Notes: generated by a model not told the origin, from the sequence alone. A stretch of 57,455 bases of DNA from Thiobacillus denitrificans DSM 12475 (GCF_000376425.1 NZ_AQWL01000003.1:1-57455), one strand, 5' to 3'. Shown: positions 31,108-42,431, counted from the first letter of the stretch. Translations and numbers: made by a program.

Positions 31108-34020
31108 CTAGTAGGCTATGCCGGGCACATAGCCATGGCGCAGACGGTTGCTGCTCACCACGCGCGACCACACGAACTGCCGCAGATAGTCCTCGCCACC
31201 GGCCTGCACGCCGGTGCCCGAGAGCGCGACCCCGCCGAATGGCTGGATGCCGACACGCGCTCCGGTGATCGCGCGATTGAGGTAGAGGTTGCCGACGCCG
31301 AATCGCTGCTGCGCCGCATCCAGATGCTGCGGCAGCCGCGAAAACACACCGCCGGTCAGCGCATAGTCGCTGTCTCCGGCCCACGCCAGCGCGCTTGCGA
31401 AGTCGGGCGCGTGCAACACCGCCAGGATCGGCGCGAAGATTTCCTCGCGCGCCAGCCGGTGATCGGGCCGGATGCCGGCGAACACCGCTGGCGCGAAATA
31501 GTGCCCGCCGGCCAGGGGCTTACCCTGGTAGACCTGTTTGCCTTCGCTGCGGCCGAGGTCGAGGTAGTGCTGTGCCTTTTCCAGCGCCTGCTGGCTGATC
31601 AAGGGGCCGAAACGGAATTGCGGATCGGCCGGCGGCCCCAGCGGCCAGCTCGCCAGCGCAGCCGTCAGCCGCGCCAGGAAGCGTTCGTGCACGCCGCCCA
31701 CGGTGATCAGGCGCGAGGCAGCGGAACACTTCTGTCCCTGGTAGTCGAACGCGGACGCCAGGCTGTGTCCCACCGCCTCGTCGAGATCGGCATCCTCGTC
31801 GACGACGATGGCGTTCTTGCCGCCCATTTCACACACCACGCGCTTGACCCGCTTCTGCTCAGGGCTGCGCCGGTGCGCCTGTTCGAGGAGCGCCAGTCCC
31901 GCCGCGCGCGATCCGGTAAAGGCGATCACGGCGATGTCGGGATGGCGGGCCAGCTGCGCGCCGAGACTGTCGCCTTCCCCCGGCAGTAGTTGCGCCACCG
32001 CCGGCGGGAACCCGGCTTGCAGCAGGATCTCGTGCAGCTTGCAGGCATTGATTTGTGCCAGCGTGGCGGGTTTCATGATGACCGGATTGCCACACACCAG
32101 CGCCGCCGCGCTCATGCCGGACAGGATGGCGAGCGGGAAATTCCACGGTGAGATGACGACCGCAGGCCCCAGCGCCTCGTAGCGCGTGGCGTTGCGCTCG
32201 CCGGGAAAGTCACGCGTAGTGCGCCAGCCCAGCAGCCGCTCCGCGACATCGGCGTAATAGTTCCAGTAGTCGATGGCCTCGGCCACGTCGGCGTCAGCCT
32301 CGCGCCACGCCTTGCCGACTTCCTGCACCTGCCACGCCGCCAGTTCGAAGCGGCGGCGGGCCATGATCTGCGCTGCAGCGCGACACAGGCGGGCGCGCTC
32401 GCCTACCGCCACCTCGCGCCAGCCAGGAAAGGCGATGACGGCCTGACGAACGGCCTGCTGTATATGCTCGGGATCGGCCTGCTCGACGCGGCCGAGGCGG
32501 TGCGTGGGAGCGGCCGGGTTGAAGCTGTCGCGCCAGCGCGTCGCCGTCGCGGACTGCAGCGAAGGATGCAGCGGGTAGTCGCGCCCTGCCTCTGCCGTGA
32601 CCTGCGTCAGTGCCGCGTGCAAGGCCTGGCGCGGCGCGGCCTGGCTGAAATCGGCCAGCGGCGTGTTGCAGAATCCCGCCGCTGGCGCCGGGGGCGCCGA
32701 CGTGGGTGCAAGCGGCGCGACCAGCAGGCGCTCGGGCGACGCATCCTCGAGGTAGGCCTGGCGCAACACCGAGGTCGACGCGGTGTTTTCCAGCAGGCGG
32801 CGGATGAGGTAGGCGATGCCGCCGATGAGATCGCCTACCGGCAGATAGATGCGCAGGCGTGCCCCCTCCCCGATCACGGCTGCGGCGAGCGGGTCGGCCA
32901 TGCCGTAGAGCATCTGCACTTCCCAGCTGCCGGGCGTGCGATCCCGCGCGCGCGCCAGCGCCAGCGTGTATGCCAGGGAACGCAGGTTGTGGCTGGCGAT
33001 CATCGGGTAGACCCGCTCGCCTGCCTCGAACAGCGTCGTGGCGAGGCGCTCAAAGCTGGCGTCGGTGGCGGCCTTGTCGGTGTATACCGGGCAGGGCCAG
33101 AAGCGCTGCGCCGCCAGCGCCACTTCGCTGTCCCAGTAGGCACCCTTGACCAGGCGCACCCGCAGCGGGCGCCCGGGCGTCCAGGGCAGGCCCAGCAATG
33201 CTCGCAGATCGGCCTCGGCGTCCGGGCGGTAGGCCTGCAGCGCGACGCCGGGCGCAATGCCGGGCTGCTCCGCCAGATGCTGAAACACCGCCAGCACCAG
33301 CGGCCGGCTGTCATGGTTTTCCATGTCGAGGGTGAGGCTGACGCCGGCCTGCGCCGCCGCTGCGCGTATCGGCGCCAGGCGGGCGAGCACGCGTTCAACG
33401 CTGCCCGCCAGGTCGATCGGGTCGAAGCGCGGTGTGATTGCGGAAAGCTTCACCGAAAGGTCGGCCTGCTGCGTCGTCCCTGCCTCGATCCAGCCGACCA
33501 GCTTCAAGATGCGCGCGGTATAGGCGTCGGCTTCGGCGTCGGACAGCACCGCTTCGCCGAGCGCGTCGAGGCTCACCGCTGCGGGCAGGCGGGCGATTTT
33601 TCCCAGGGTCGACGCCAGCGCCGCGGCGTCCTCCTCGACCATGAACAGCCTCGCCATGCGCGCCACCGTCAGCTTCACCAGCGGCGCCGTCCAGGTGTGT
33701 TCCGCGAGCCTGAGTGCCCGCCCGAACGTGCCGCCCATTTCAAAGCCACCCAGATACGCCTGGAAATGGGCGGCGATCATCCGGGAGTCGCTCAGTTGCG
33801 GCAGGACATCGATGAACTGGAACAGCGCGTCACGCAGCCGGTCGTCGGCGGTGGCACGCTTCAGCATGCCGCGGTACCCAGCCAAAAATCCAGGCGGATG
33901 CGCCCGTGCCCGCTGGTAAAGGGCGTGGCCGATTGCTTCGATCGAAGGATCCGGGGACGGGATAGGCATGGCCTCTTCAATATAGGTGGCTGGATCGCTG
34001 CAGGCTTGCTTCGAGGCCAT
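31108..34020 (-). CDS. putA: Bifunctional proline dehydrogenase / glutamate semialdehyde dehydrogenase
   Basis: A 970-residue PutA. The proline dehydrogenase (FAD, beta/alpha barrel) fills about residues 80-430 (VSLTLDMENHDSRPLVLAVF, VRLVKGAYWDSEVA, YPMIASHNLRS). The aldehyde dehydrogenase covers about 500-950: [27 protein letters not shown] (Glu) and GQKCSAAS (catalytic Cys). It lacks the N-terminal ribbon-helix-helix of enteric PutA, so it is the non-regulatory type. It turns proline into glutamate and feeds the quinone pool. Start is uncertain: ATG 34020 has no clear binding site; ATG 33969 (MPIPSPDPSIEA) is an alternative. Confidence 0.9.
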   Translation of the reverse strand: MASKQACSDPATYIEEAMPIPSPDPSIEAIGHALYQRARAHPPGFLAGYRGMLKRATADDRLRDALFQFIDVLPQLSDSRMIAAHFQAYLGGFEMGGTFGRALRLAEHTWTAPLVKLTVARMARLFMVEEDAAALASTLGKIARLPAAVSLDALGEAVLSDAEADAYTARILKLVGWIEAGTTQQADLSVKLSAITPRFDPIDLAGSVERVLARLAPIRAAAAQAGVSLTLDMENHDSRPLVLAVFQHLAEQPGIAPGVALQAYRPDAEADLRALLGLPWTPGRPLRVRLVKGAYWDSEVALAAQRFWPCPVYTDKAATDASFERLATTLFEAGERVYPMIASHNLRSLAYTLALARARDRTPGSWEVQMLYGMADPLAAAVIGEGARLRIYLPVGDLIGGIAYLIRRLLENTASTSVLRQAYLEDASPERLLVAPLAPTSAPPAPAAGFCNTPLADFSQAAPRQALHAALTQVTAEAGRDYPLHPSLQSATATRWRDSFNPAAPTHRLGRVEQADPEHIQQAVRQAVIAFPGWREVAVGERARLCRAAAQIMARRRFELAAWQVQEVGKAWREADADVAEAIDYWNYYADVAERLLGWRTTRDFPGERNATRYEALGPAVVISPWNFPLAILSGMSAAALVCGNPVIMKPATLAQINACKLHEILLQAGFPPAVAQLLPGEGDSLGAQLARHPDIAVIAFTGSRAAGLALLEQAHRRSPEQKRVKRVVCEMGGKNAIVVDEDADLDEAVGHSLASAFDYQGQKCSAASRLITVGGVHERFLARLTAALASWPLGPPADPQFRFGPLISQQALEKAQHYLDLGRSEGKQVYQGKPLAGGHYFAPAVFAGIRPDHRLAREEIFAPILAVLHAPDFASALAWAGDSDYALTGGVFSRLPQHLDAAQQRFGVGNLYLNRAITGARVGIQPFGGVALSGTGVQAGGEDYLRQFVWSRVVSSNRLRHGYVPGIAY

Positions 34021-34085
34021 GCTGGTCTAAACAACAGAGAGCCTGCTTCATGTTTCCATGGCCGCTCCTCGGCAAAGGAGGCTTC

Positions 34086-35885
34086 ATGATTTCTGCCCCA
34101 ACGCTGATTTATTCGCTGACCGGCGCCGGCCTGCTGAGCGGCGGCCTCTACCTGGCGCAACCTCGCGAACCCGCGCCGGACTACGACCCGCTGCTGCAGA
34201 CGCAGGGCCAGGCCTGTGTGTCCGGTGACAAGAGCAAACGCTTGATGGGCTATTACCTGAAGCTCGCCGCCGCCAGGACCGAGGTGCGCCCGTTCCCGAC
34301 CGACGTGTCTGCCGGCGCGGAAACCCCTTTCACGCCGCCGCTGTGGGACAACCTCGGCCAGTTGCACTTCGCGGTCAGCACCGGGCATCCCCTTGCCCAG
34401 CGCTATTTCGACCAGGGCCTGAGGCTCGCCTACGCGTTCAACCATGCCGAGGCAGCACGGGCATTCCGCCAGGCGCAAAGCCTGGACCCGGGCTGTGCCC
34501 TGTGCCACTGGGGCGAGGCACTGGTGCTGGGGCCGAACATCAATGCGCCGATGGATCAGGCGGCCAACGCCGCCGCGCTGGCCGCCATCGGGCGGGCGCA
34601 GGCACAGGCGGCCACGGCCAGCCCGCGTGAACAGGAGCTCATCGCGGCCCTTGCCCAGCGCTATTCCAGTGACCCCAAGGCCGAGCGCGCGGCCCTCGAC
34701 GCGGCCTACGCCAAGGCCATGGGCCAGATGGCGGCGCGCTATTCGCGCGATGCCGACATTGCGCTCTTCCACGCCGAGGCACTGATGAATCTGTCGCCGT
34801 GGGATTACTGGGAAGCGGCAGGCGCGCGTCCCAAGGGGCGCACGGCCGAGATCCTCACGCTGCTGGAGAAAGTGCTACAGCGCCAGCCTGATCATCCAGG
34901 CGCCATCCATTACTACATCCACATGGTGGAGGCCTCGGCCAATCCGGGGCGTGCGCTGCCCTACGCCGACAGGCTCGGCAGCCTGATGCCGGGCGCGGGT
35001 CACCTGGTGCACATGCCGTTCCACATCTACTACCGCGTCGGCCAATACAAGGACGCCATCGAAGCGAACCGGCGTGCGGTGGCGGCGGACGAGGCCTACC
35101 TCGCCGCGGCCAGTCCCGGGGGGATCTACCCGCTCGCCTACTATCCACACAACATCCATTCCCTGATGACCTCGGCACAGATGGCAGGCGACGGTCCGGT
35201 CGCCATTGCCGCTGCGGAAAAGCTTGCAGGGGTGGTCAGTCGGGATGCCGGACGCAGCATCGCGTGGGTACAGCCGATCCTGGTGGCACCCTACTTCGCC
35301 CACGCCCAATTCAGTGCGCCCGAGGCCATGCTCGCCCTGGCCGACCCGGGCGACGAACTGCCCTACGCCAAGGCCATGTGGCACTACGTGCGCGGCGTCG
35401 CCCATGCCCGCCGCGGCGAGCCCGCCGCGGCGCAGGCCGAAGTGGGTGCCATGCGGCGGCTGGTGCAAGGCAGCGATTTTTCAGACCTGGTGGGCGGCGG
35501 CGTGCCCGCACCGGAGGTGATCGAACTGGCGCAGCACATCGTGCTGGGGCGCATTGCCCAGTCAGGCGGAAACTGGCAGCAGGCACGTATCGAGTTCGAG
35601 CAGGCGGTGGCGCTGGAGGACCGGCTCGCGTATGCGGAACCGCCCTACTGGTATTATCCGGTACGTCAGTCGCTGGGAGCCGTGCTGTTGGCCGCCGGCA
35701 GACTGGACGAGGCTGAGGCGACATTTCGCCAGAGCCTGCTGCGCGCACCCAACAACGGCTGGGCCCTGCACGGACTGGCTGCAACCTATCAGCGCCAGGG
35801 CAAGCAGCGCGCCGCCGCGACGGTGCGCAAGCAGTTCAGCCAGGCCTGGGTCGGCGCGGCAGTGCCGGACCTCGCCAGGCTGTAG
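34086..35885 (+). CDS. Membrane-anchored TPR-repeat protein
   Basis: A 599-residue protein, start ATG 34086 with AAAGGAGG upstream. An N-terminal hydrophobic stretch (about residues 3-22) is a signal or anchor, then many helical TPR-like repeats, for example NHAEAARAFRQAQSLDPGC and, near the end, RLDEAEATFRQSLLRAPNNG. DPGCALCHWGEALVLGPNIN is the conserved block of a bacterial TPR family of unknown function. CALCH fits a haem c motif formally but probably is just this block. It diverges from putA with 65 bases between. Confidence 0.72.
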   Translation: MISAPTLIYSLTGAGLLSGGLYLAQPREPAPDYDPLLQTQGQACVSGDKSKRLMGYYLKLAAARTEVRPFPTDVSAGAETPFTPPLWDNLGQLHFAVSTGHPLAQRYFDQGLRLAYAFNHAEAARAFRQAQSLDPGCALCHWGEALVLGPNINAPMDQAANAAALAAIGRAQAQAATASPREQELIAALAQRYSSDPKAERAALDAAYAKAMGQMAARYSRDADIALFHAEALMNLSPWDYWEAAGARPKGRTAEILTLLEKVLQRQPDHPGAIHYYIHMVEASANPGRALPYADRLGSLMPGAGHLVHMPFHIYYRVGQYKDAIEANRRAVAADEAYLAAASPGGIYPLAYYPHNIHSLMTSAQMAGDGPVAIAAAEKLAGVVSRDAGRSIAWVQPILVAPYFAHAQFSAPEAMLALADPGDELPYAKAMWHYVRGVAHARRGEPAAAQAEVGAMRRLVQGSDFSDLVGGGVPAPEVIELAQHIVLGRIAQSGGNWQQARIEFEQAVALEDRLAYAEPPYWYYPVRQSLGAVLLAAGRLDEAEATFRQSLLRAPNNGWALHGLAATYQRQGKQRAAATVRKQFSQAWVGAAVPDLARL

Positions 35886-35953
35886 TCCCGCCCTGCGACG
35901 AAAGCAGTGGGCGCAATTTTCAACCTGGGATCAATACGATAAAGGAGACCATA

Positions 35954-36298
35954 GTGAAGCAACAACATTTCCTGGCCACACTCGCGCTCGGGCTCTTTCT
36001 GCTTGTTCCCGCGACCAGCTTCGGGCAGGGCAAGGCGCTGATCATTTCCCCGACGGACGGCGCCACCCTGGACCCGCTGGACGAGATCCGGCTGTCCTAT
36101 GAAGTGAATCCCGGACCGCGCGGCGATCACGCCCATCTCTACATCGACGACAAGGAAGTGGCGATATTGCGCAAGCGCAAGGGCGATTATTTGCTGGAAA
36201 CCCTGTCGTCCGGCAAGCGCAGCCTCTGCGTCAAGGTGGTGAACAAGGCCCACGTGCCTATCGGCATCGGACAGTGCATCCAGGTCACGGTGAAGTAA
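35954..36298 (+). CDS. Small exported protein of unknown function
   Basis: A 114-residue protein with a GTG start at 35954 (AAAGGAG upstream) and a signal peptide (about residues 1-24, ending SFGQG). The mature part, ALIISPTDGATLDPLDEIRL and GPRGDHAHLYIDDKEVAILR, looks like a beta-sandwich (FN3/Ig-like) domain with a HAH motif. It is followed after three bases by a small membrane protein gene; both may form a pair in the periplasm and inner membrane. No function can be assigned. Confidence 0.7.
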   Translation: MKQQHFLATLALGLFLLVPATSFGQGKALIISPTDGATLDPLDEIRLSYEVNPGPRGDHAHLYIDDKEVAILRKRKGDYLLETLSSGKRSLCVKVVNKAHVPIGIGQCIQVTVK

Positions 36299-36301
36299 GC
36301 G

Positions 36302-36712
36302 GTGGGAGCGGAAAACCTTGCCTATGCCCTGACCCAGGTGGTGCATAACTTCGGCGCCGCCGCCGTGTTCGGCGGCGCGGTATTCGCGCTATGGCCCGCT
36401 TCCCGCCTGGGAGCCGGGCGCCAGTTTGCCTGGCTGATCCTGCTTGCCTGGGGCGCGCAAATCGCCAGCGGCGTATTGTTCGGCGTCACCAGCTTCTACT
36501 ACTACGGAGAGATGCCGGATTTAAGTAGCATTGCCATGACCGCCCTCGTCGTCAAGGTAGCGGCGGCGATAACGGGTTTCCTGCTGGCCGCCGCCTATCT
36601 CGCTCGAGGCAAGGAATGGGGCAACGCGGGCGTGAAGCGTACCTTCCAGGGTCTGGCCGCGCTGGCCATTCTGGCCCTCACGGCGGCGGCCTTCCTGCGC
36701 TGGTTTTCGTAG
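36302..36712 (+). CDS. Small four-helix membrane protein
   Basis: A 136-residue integral membrane protein with about four transmembrane helices (residues about 8-30, 40-62, 74-98 and 112-132). His15 in VVHNFGAAAVFGG near the first helix could bind haem or a metal, but no family is recognised with certainty. The start is GTG 36302, three bases after the exported protein's stop, so the two are likely translated from one message. Confidence 0.65.
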   Translation: MGAENLAYALTQVVHNFGAAAVFGGAVFALWPASRLGAGRQFAWLILLAWGAQIASGVLFGVTSFYYYGEMPDLSSIAMTALVVKVAAAITGFLLAAAYLARGKEWGNAGVKRTFQGLAALAILALTAAAFLRWFS

Positions 36713-36772
36713 AAAAAACAGGCAGGGGCCGTGCTGGACGGTCTCCTGCAGAGCCGGCCATCGCGATCGCTG

Positions 36773-37792
36773 TCAGTCGTTTTCCATCTCTGTCGTATAA
36801 CTGCCCTGCATGGCCAGGCTGTTCAGCCGGGCTCGTTTGAGCAGGGCCTGCTGGGCTGCCTGGACATTCCCGCTCTTGCCGCCCCAGGCCTGCAGCGCAG
36901 GCTGCTGCAGGGCGCGGCCGTAGGAGAGACTCAGCCGCCAGGGCGACGCCCCCCCGCTCCGGTTCAAGGCATCCAGATTGGCCGTGGCTTCTTCCGGGCC
37001 CTGGCCGCCGGAAAGAAAATGAATACTGGGCACTGCTGCAGGAACGGTCCGGCGCAAAACCTTGAGCGTGGCAGCGGCGACGATTTCCGCGCCGGCCTTG
37101 GGCTGCGCCTTTCCGGGCACCACCATGCTGGGCTTCAGCAGCATGTGCTCGAGCACGACGCGATGGCGATGCAGGGCATGGAACACGGTATGCAGAACGG
37201 CCTCGGTGACATCCGCGCAGCGCTCCAGGCTGTGATCGCCGTCCATGAGGACTTCGGGTTCGACGATCGGGATGAAGCCTTCGCTCTGGCACACCGCTGC
37301 ATAGCGCGCCAGCATTTCTGCATTCGCCGCCATGCCGGTCACGCTGGGGAGGTGCTTGCCGATGGTGTAAACCTCGCGCCATTTGGCAAAGCGGGCGCCC
37401 TGTTCGCGGTAACCCGCCAGGCGTTCCGCCAGACCGTCCAGTCCCTGAGTGATTTCATCGCCCGGACTCAGCGCCAGCGGTATTTTCCCTTTGTCCACCT
37501 TGATGCCGGGGACAATCTTCTGTTCCCAGGCGGCCGCCGGCAGCAGCCTGCCGTCATCGGTTTTCTGGCTCAGGGTCTCTTCGAACAGGATGACCCCGCT
37601 GATGTAGGCGCCCAGCCCCGGCGCGCTTAACAGCAGGGAGCGATAGGCACGCCGGTTTTCTTCGGTGGATTCGACTCCGATGGCCTGAAAGCGTTTTGCG
37701 ATGGTCGGCGCGCTCTCGTCGGCCGCCAGGATGCCGCGTCCTGACTGAACCAGATTGTCGATCGTCGCCTGCAAGGCGGATTCATGTGACAT
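36773..37792 (-). CDS. Class I fructose-bisphosphate aldolase
   Basis: A 339-residue class I (Schiff-base) aldolase of the eukaryotic-like type. LVQSGRGILAADESAPTIAK is the family's N-terminal signature, VVLEHMLLKPSMVVPG contains the Schiff-base Lys, and IHFLSGGQGPEEA the phosphate-binding segment. It splits or forms fructose 1,6-bisphosphate in glycolysis, gluconeogenesis or the Calvin cycle. It is a single gene on the minus strand, convergent with the small membrane protein gene; the Suf operon starts divergently 176 bases away. Confidence 0.9.
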   Translation of the reverse strand: MSHESALQATIDNLVQSGRGILAADESAPTIAKRFQAIGVESTEENRRAYRSLLLSAPGLGAYISGVILFEETLSQKTDDGRLLPAAAWEQKIVPGIKVDKGKIPLALSPGDEITQGLDGLAERLAGYREQGARFAKWREVYTIGKHLPSVTGMAANAEMLARYAAVCQSEGFIPIVEPEVLMDGDHSLERCADVTEAVLHTVFHALHRHRVVLEHMLLKPSMVVPGKAQPKAGAEIVAAATLKVLRRTVPAAVPSIHFLSGGQGPEEATANLDALNRSGGASPWRLSLSYGRALQQPALQAWGGKSGNVQAAQQALLKRARLNSLAMQGSYTTEMEND

Positions 37793-37896
37793 CTGCCATC
37801 TCCTTCACCCTGGGTTCATAGCCTGCCTGCCCGCGTTTTCGCGGCGGCACTGGATTTAGTGTTGTAGCACGCCTTGATGTGCTTGCCATTGCGGGC

Positions 37897-37951
37897 TTGA
37901 TTCATTCAGCGGCTGAACTATACAGAACCAATGCAGTCCTATTTAGGCATT
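37897..37951 (+). promoter_or_regulatory. Promoter and candidate operator of the suf operon
   Basis: TTGATT (37897-37902), a 16-base spacer and TATACA (37919-37924) form a good sigma-70 promoter. Just downstream AATGC (37930-37934) and GCATT (37947-37951) are inverted arms spaced by 12 bases, a plausible operator for the Rrf2-family regulator encoded by the first gene, which would give autorepression. Confidence 0.5.
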
Positions 37952-37968
37952 CTGGAGCGCATACCCCT

Positions 37969-38411
37969 ATGTTACGGATCGCCAAACTCACCGACTATGC
38001 CACCGTACTGATGGTGCGGCTGGCGCGCGAGCCGGGGCGCTACTTCAGTGCAGCGCAGCTGGCCGTCGAACTGGGCGTACCCCAGCCCACGGTGGCCAAG
38101 CTTTTGAAGCGCCTGCTGCGCGCGCATCTGCTTGCCAGCACGCGTGGCGTGGGCGGCGGCTACAGCCTGGCTCTGGCGCCGCATGCGATTTCGGTGGCCG
38201 ACGTAGTGGGCGCGATCGAAGGCCCGCTTGCCCTGACCGAGTGCGCGCGCGGCAAGGGCAATTGCTCGCTGGAACGAGGGTGCGCGACGCGCGCCAACTG
38301 GCAGCTGATCAATCACGCGCTGCGGGTGGCGCTGCAAGCCGTCAGCCTGGCCGACATGGCCAGGCCGCAATTGCAGCCGGTTTACGTGCAAGCCTTGCAG
38401 GAGAAAATGCC

Positions 38412-38415
<4 letters not shown>
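37969..38415 (+). CDS. Rrf2-family regulator of the SUF operon
   Basis: A 148-residue Rrf2/IscR-type transcription regulator. Winged helix at about residues 5-60 ([44 protein letters not shown]). Three conserved cysteines follow in [16 protein letters not shown] (about residues 86-101), the usual Fe-S cluster ligands. So it should sense Fe-S status and repress suf genes when clusters are plentiful. It overlaps sufB by four bases. ATG 37969 is preferred over the upstream in-frame ATG 37879 because the family starts with [11 protein letters not shown]. Confidence 0.88.
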
Positions 38416-39896
<1,481 letters not shown>

Positions 39897-39913
39897 GGAA
39901 CAAGGAGAACGTC

Positions 39914-40678
39914 ATGCTGGAAATTCGTAATTTGCACGTATCCATCGGCGACAAGCCCATCCTCGCCGGCATCAACCTCACGGTGCGCGCAGGCGAAGTG
40001 CACGCCATCATGGGCCCCAACGGTTCCGGCAAGAGCACGCTCGCCCAGGTGCTGGCCGGACGCGAGGGCTACACCGTGACTGCGGACAGCGTGCGCTACC
40101 TGGAGCAGGATCTGCTGGCGATGGCAGCGGAACAGCGCGCCCGCGCCGGGGTGTTCCTCGCCTTCCAGTATCCGCTGGAGATCCCCGGGGTGGCCAACGT
40201 GCAATTGCTGCGCACCGCGCTCAACAGCGTGCGGCTGCAGCGCGGCGAGCCCGAGCTCGACGCGATGGATTTTCTCGACACGGTGAAAAGCAAGCTGGCC
40301 CTGCTCGGCATGGACGAAAGCTTTCTTTATCGCGCGGTCAACGAGGGCTTCTCGGGCGGCGAGAAAAAACGCAACGAAATCCTGCAGATGGCGGTGCTCG
40401 AACCGCGCCTGGCGATCCTGGACGAGACCGATTCCGGACTCGATATCGATGCCCTCAAGACCGTGGCAAGCGGAGTGAATGCATTGAAAAGCCCGCAACG
40501 CGCAATCATCCTGGTCACCCACTACCAGCGCCTGCTGAACTACATCGTGCCCGATCACGTGCACGTGCTGGCGGGCGGACGCATCGTGCGTTCCGGCGAC
40601 GCCAGCCTGGCGCTGGAACTGGAAAACCGCGGCTATGGCTGGGTGATTCCCGAAGCGCAGGAGGAGGCGCGGCCATGA
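39914..40678 (+). CDS. sufC: Fe-S cluster assembly ATPase SufC
   Basis: A 254-residue ABC ATPase: Walker A GPNGSGKS (about residues 35-42), signature FSGGEKKRNE, Walker B LAILDETDSGLD and the switch His in VTHYQRLL. It powers the SufBCD scaffold. Its start has AAGGAG eight bases upstream. The stop overlaps the sufD start (ATGA). Confidence 0.94.
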   Translation: MLEIRNLHVSIGDKPILAGINLTVRAGEVHAIMGPNGSGKSTLAQVLAGREGYTVTADSVRYLEQDLLAMAAEQRARAGVFLAFQYPLEIPGVANVQLLRTALNSVRLQRGEPELDAMDFLDTVKSKLALLGMDESFLYRAVNEGFSGGEKKRNEILQMAVLEPRLAILDETDSGLDIDALKTVASGVNALKSPQRAIILVTHYQRLLNYIVPDHVHVLAGGRIVRSGDASLALELENRGYGWVIPEAQEEARP

Positions 40679-41940
40679 ATACGCAGACTGCCAACCGTTA
40701 CCGGAACGCGTTCGACTCCATCGCCGCCCCGGCCACCCACCTCGCTTCGCGCCGCCAGGCACTGGAGCGCTTTCTCGCGAACGGGCTGCCGACCCCGCGC
40801 GAAGAGGACTGGAAATACACCTCGCTCACTGCCCTGGAACAGGCCGAATGGCATGTGCCGGGACCGGCCCCGGAAACCGCCGTGACCGAGGATTATCCGG
40901 GAACCCTGTTGCGATTCGGCAATGGCCGCCTGGTCGATGCCGATCCGCACGCGGTCCAGGCGCACAGCCTTGCCGCGCATGCCGACGCTGCGCCAGCGGC
41001 CCGATACCTGGGCCAGCTTGCCGGCAGGATATCGAGCGGCACGGCGCTGGCCCAGATCAACAGCGCGCTGTGGCAGGACGGGCTGTTCCTGCATGTCCCC
41101 GCCCGCCGCACGCTGCCGCCGCTGTTCGTGGCATACAGTGCCAGCGAGGCCGACGTCATGCTGCACGTGCGCAACCTCGTGGTGCTGGAAGCCGGCGCCG
41201 AGGCAGTACTGGTGGAGCATTACCGGGGCAGCCCCGGCCTTCCCTACTGGAACAACCCGGTCAGCGAGATCGTGCTGGGCGAAGGGGCGCGGCTGGTCCA
41301 CCTGAAGCTGACCGAGGAAAGCGCGACCGCCACCCACACCGGCCTGGCCGTGGTGCAGCAGGCGCGCGACAGCCGCTACCATGCCTTGTCGATCAGCCTC
41401 GGCGGCCGCCTGGCGCGCCACGACACCTGGGTGAGCCTGGATGAACCCGGCGCCGAATGCCAGCTCGACGGTCTCTTCATCGCCGATGCACGGCGCCACA
41501 TCGACCAGCATCTGCATGTCGAACACGCCGCGCCGCACACCGCCAGCCGCCAGACCTGGCGCGGCATCGCCGCCGGGCGCGGGCGCGGCATCTTCGATGC
41601 GCGCGTGGTGGTGCAGCCGGGGGCGCAAAAGACCGACGCGCAGCAATCCAGCCGCAATCTGCTGCTCTCGCCGCACGCCGAAATCGACGTCAAGCCGCAA
41701 CTGGAAATCTATGCCGACGACGTCAAGTGCGCACATGGCGCGACCGTGGGCCAGCTCGACGAGGCGCAGCTGTTCTTTCTGCGCAGCCGCGGCATCGCCG
41801 CCGATGCGGCGCGCGCATTGCTGCTGCGCGGCTTCGTCGCGGAAGCGCTGACGCTTGCGGAGCGCAGCGGCCTCGCCGGCTGGCTGGAGCCGCATCTGGC
41901 AGCCGCGCTGCCGCTACCGGAAAAGGAGGACACAGCATGA
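40675..41940 (+). CDS. sufD: Fe-S cluster assembly protein SufD
   Basis: A 421-residue SufD, the SufB paralogue. PREEDWKYTSLTALE at the N-terminus and the C-terminal block VKCAHGATVGQLDEAQLFFL are diagnostic; the latter holds the conserved His implicated in cluster assembly. It overlaps sufC and sufU by four bases each, so sufC, sufD and sufU are tightly coupled. Confidence 0.92.
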   Translation: MNTQTANRYRNAFDSIAAPATHLASRRQALERFLANGLPTPREEDWKYTSLTALEQAEWHVPGPAPETAVTEDYPGTLLRFGNGRLVDADPHAVQAHSLAAHADAAPAARYLGQLAGRISSGTALAQINSALWQDGLFLHVPARRTLPPLFVAYSASEADVMLHVRNLVVLEAGAEAVLVEHYRGSPGLPYWNNPVSEIVLGEGARLVHLKLTEESATATHTGLAVVQQARDSRYHALSISLGGRLARHDTWVSLDEPGAECQLDGLFIADARRHIDQHLHVEHAAPHTASRQTWRGIAAGRGRGIFDARVVVQPGAQKTDAQQSSRNLLLSPHAEIDVKPQLEIYADDVKCAHGATVGQLDEAQLFFLRSRGIAADAARALLLRGFVAEALTLAERSGLAGWLEPHLAAALPLPEKEDTA

Positions 41941-42431
41941 TGGCCGATCAGCGCAGCCTCTACGAAGAGGTCATTCTGGAACACAATCGCCATCCGCGGC
42001 ACTACCCCAGGAATCCGCGCGGCAGCACGCACCATGCGCACGGTTTCAACCCCTTGTGCAACGACGAGGTCCAGGTGCATCTGAAAGTGGCTGACGGCAC
42101 GATCCAGGACATCGGTTTCGAGGGCGCCGGCTGCGCCATCTGCATGGCCTCCGCCTCGTTGATGGCCGAGGCGGTCATGGGCAAGCCGCTGGAAGAAGCC
42201 CAAACCCTGTTCCAGCGGGTGCATCGCATGCTGGCGGAAAATGGCCCGACGGAAGGCGTGGGGAAGCTGCGCGTGCTGGAAGGCGTGCATGCGTTTCCAA
42301 TGCGCGTGAAATGCGCGACGCTGCCCTGGCATACCCTGCAGGCTGCGCTCGAACAAAGGACGGAAACGGTATGCACCGAAGGTCCCTCCCCGTTCTGTCC
42401 GCAACCCTCGTTGCCCGCGCCGCAGCCATGA
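41937..42431 (+). CDS. sufU: SufU/IscU-type scaffold or sulfur-transfer protein
   Basis: A 164-residue SufU-like protein. It begins LYEEVILEHNRHPRHY, and has the three conserved cysteines in NPLCND, GAGCAICMASAS and RVKCATLPWHTL. In SUF operons SufU is a zinc-dependent sulfur acceptor for the desulfurase SufS. Here it follows sufD directly with no sufS in between, which is unusual. The C-terminal Pro-rich tail (about 20 residues) is extra. It overlaps the next gene by four bases. Confidence 0.88.
   Translation: MMADQRSLYEEVILEHNRHPRHYPRNPRGSTHHAHGFNPLCNDEVQVHLKVADGTIQDIGFEGAGCAICMASASLMAEAVMGKPLEEAQTLFQRVHRMLAENGPTEGVGKLRVLEGVHAFPMRVKCATLPWHTLQAALEQRTETVCTEGPSPFCPQPSLPAPQP

Noticed and set aside
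34494-34508. CALCH in the TPR protein as a haem c site
   Set aside because: It falls in a conserved non-haem block (DPxCAxxxWGEA) of this TPR family; a cytochrome role is not otherwise supported.
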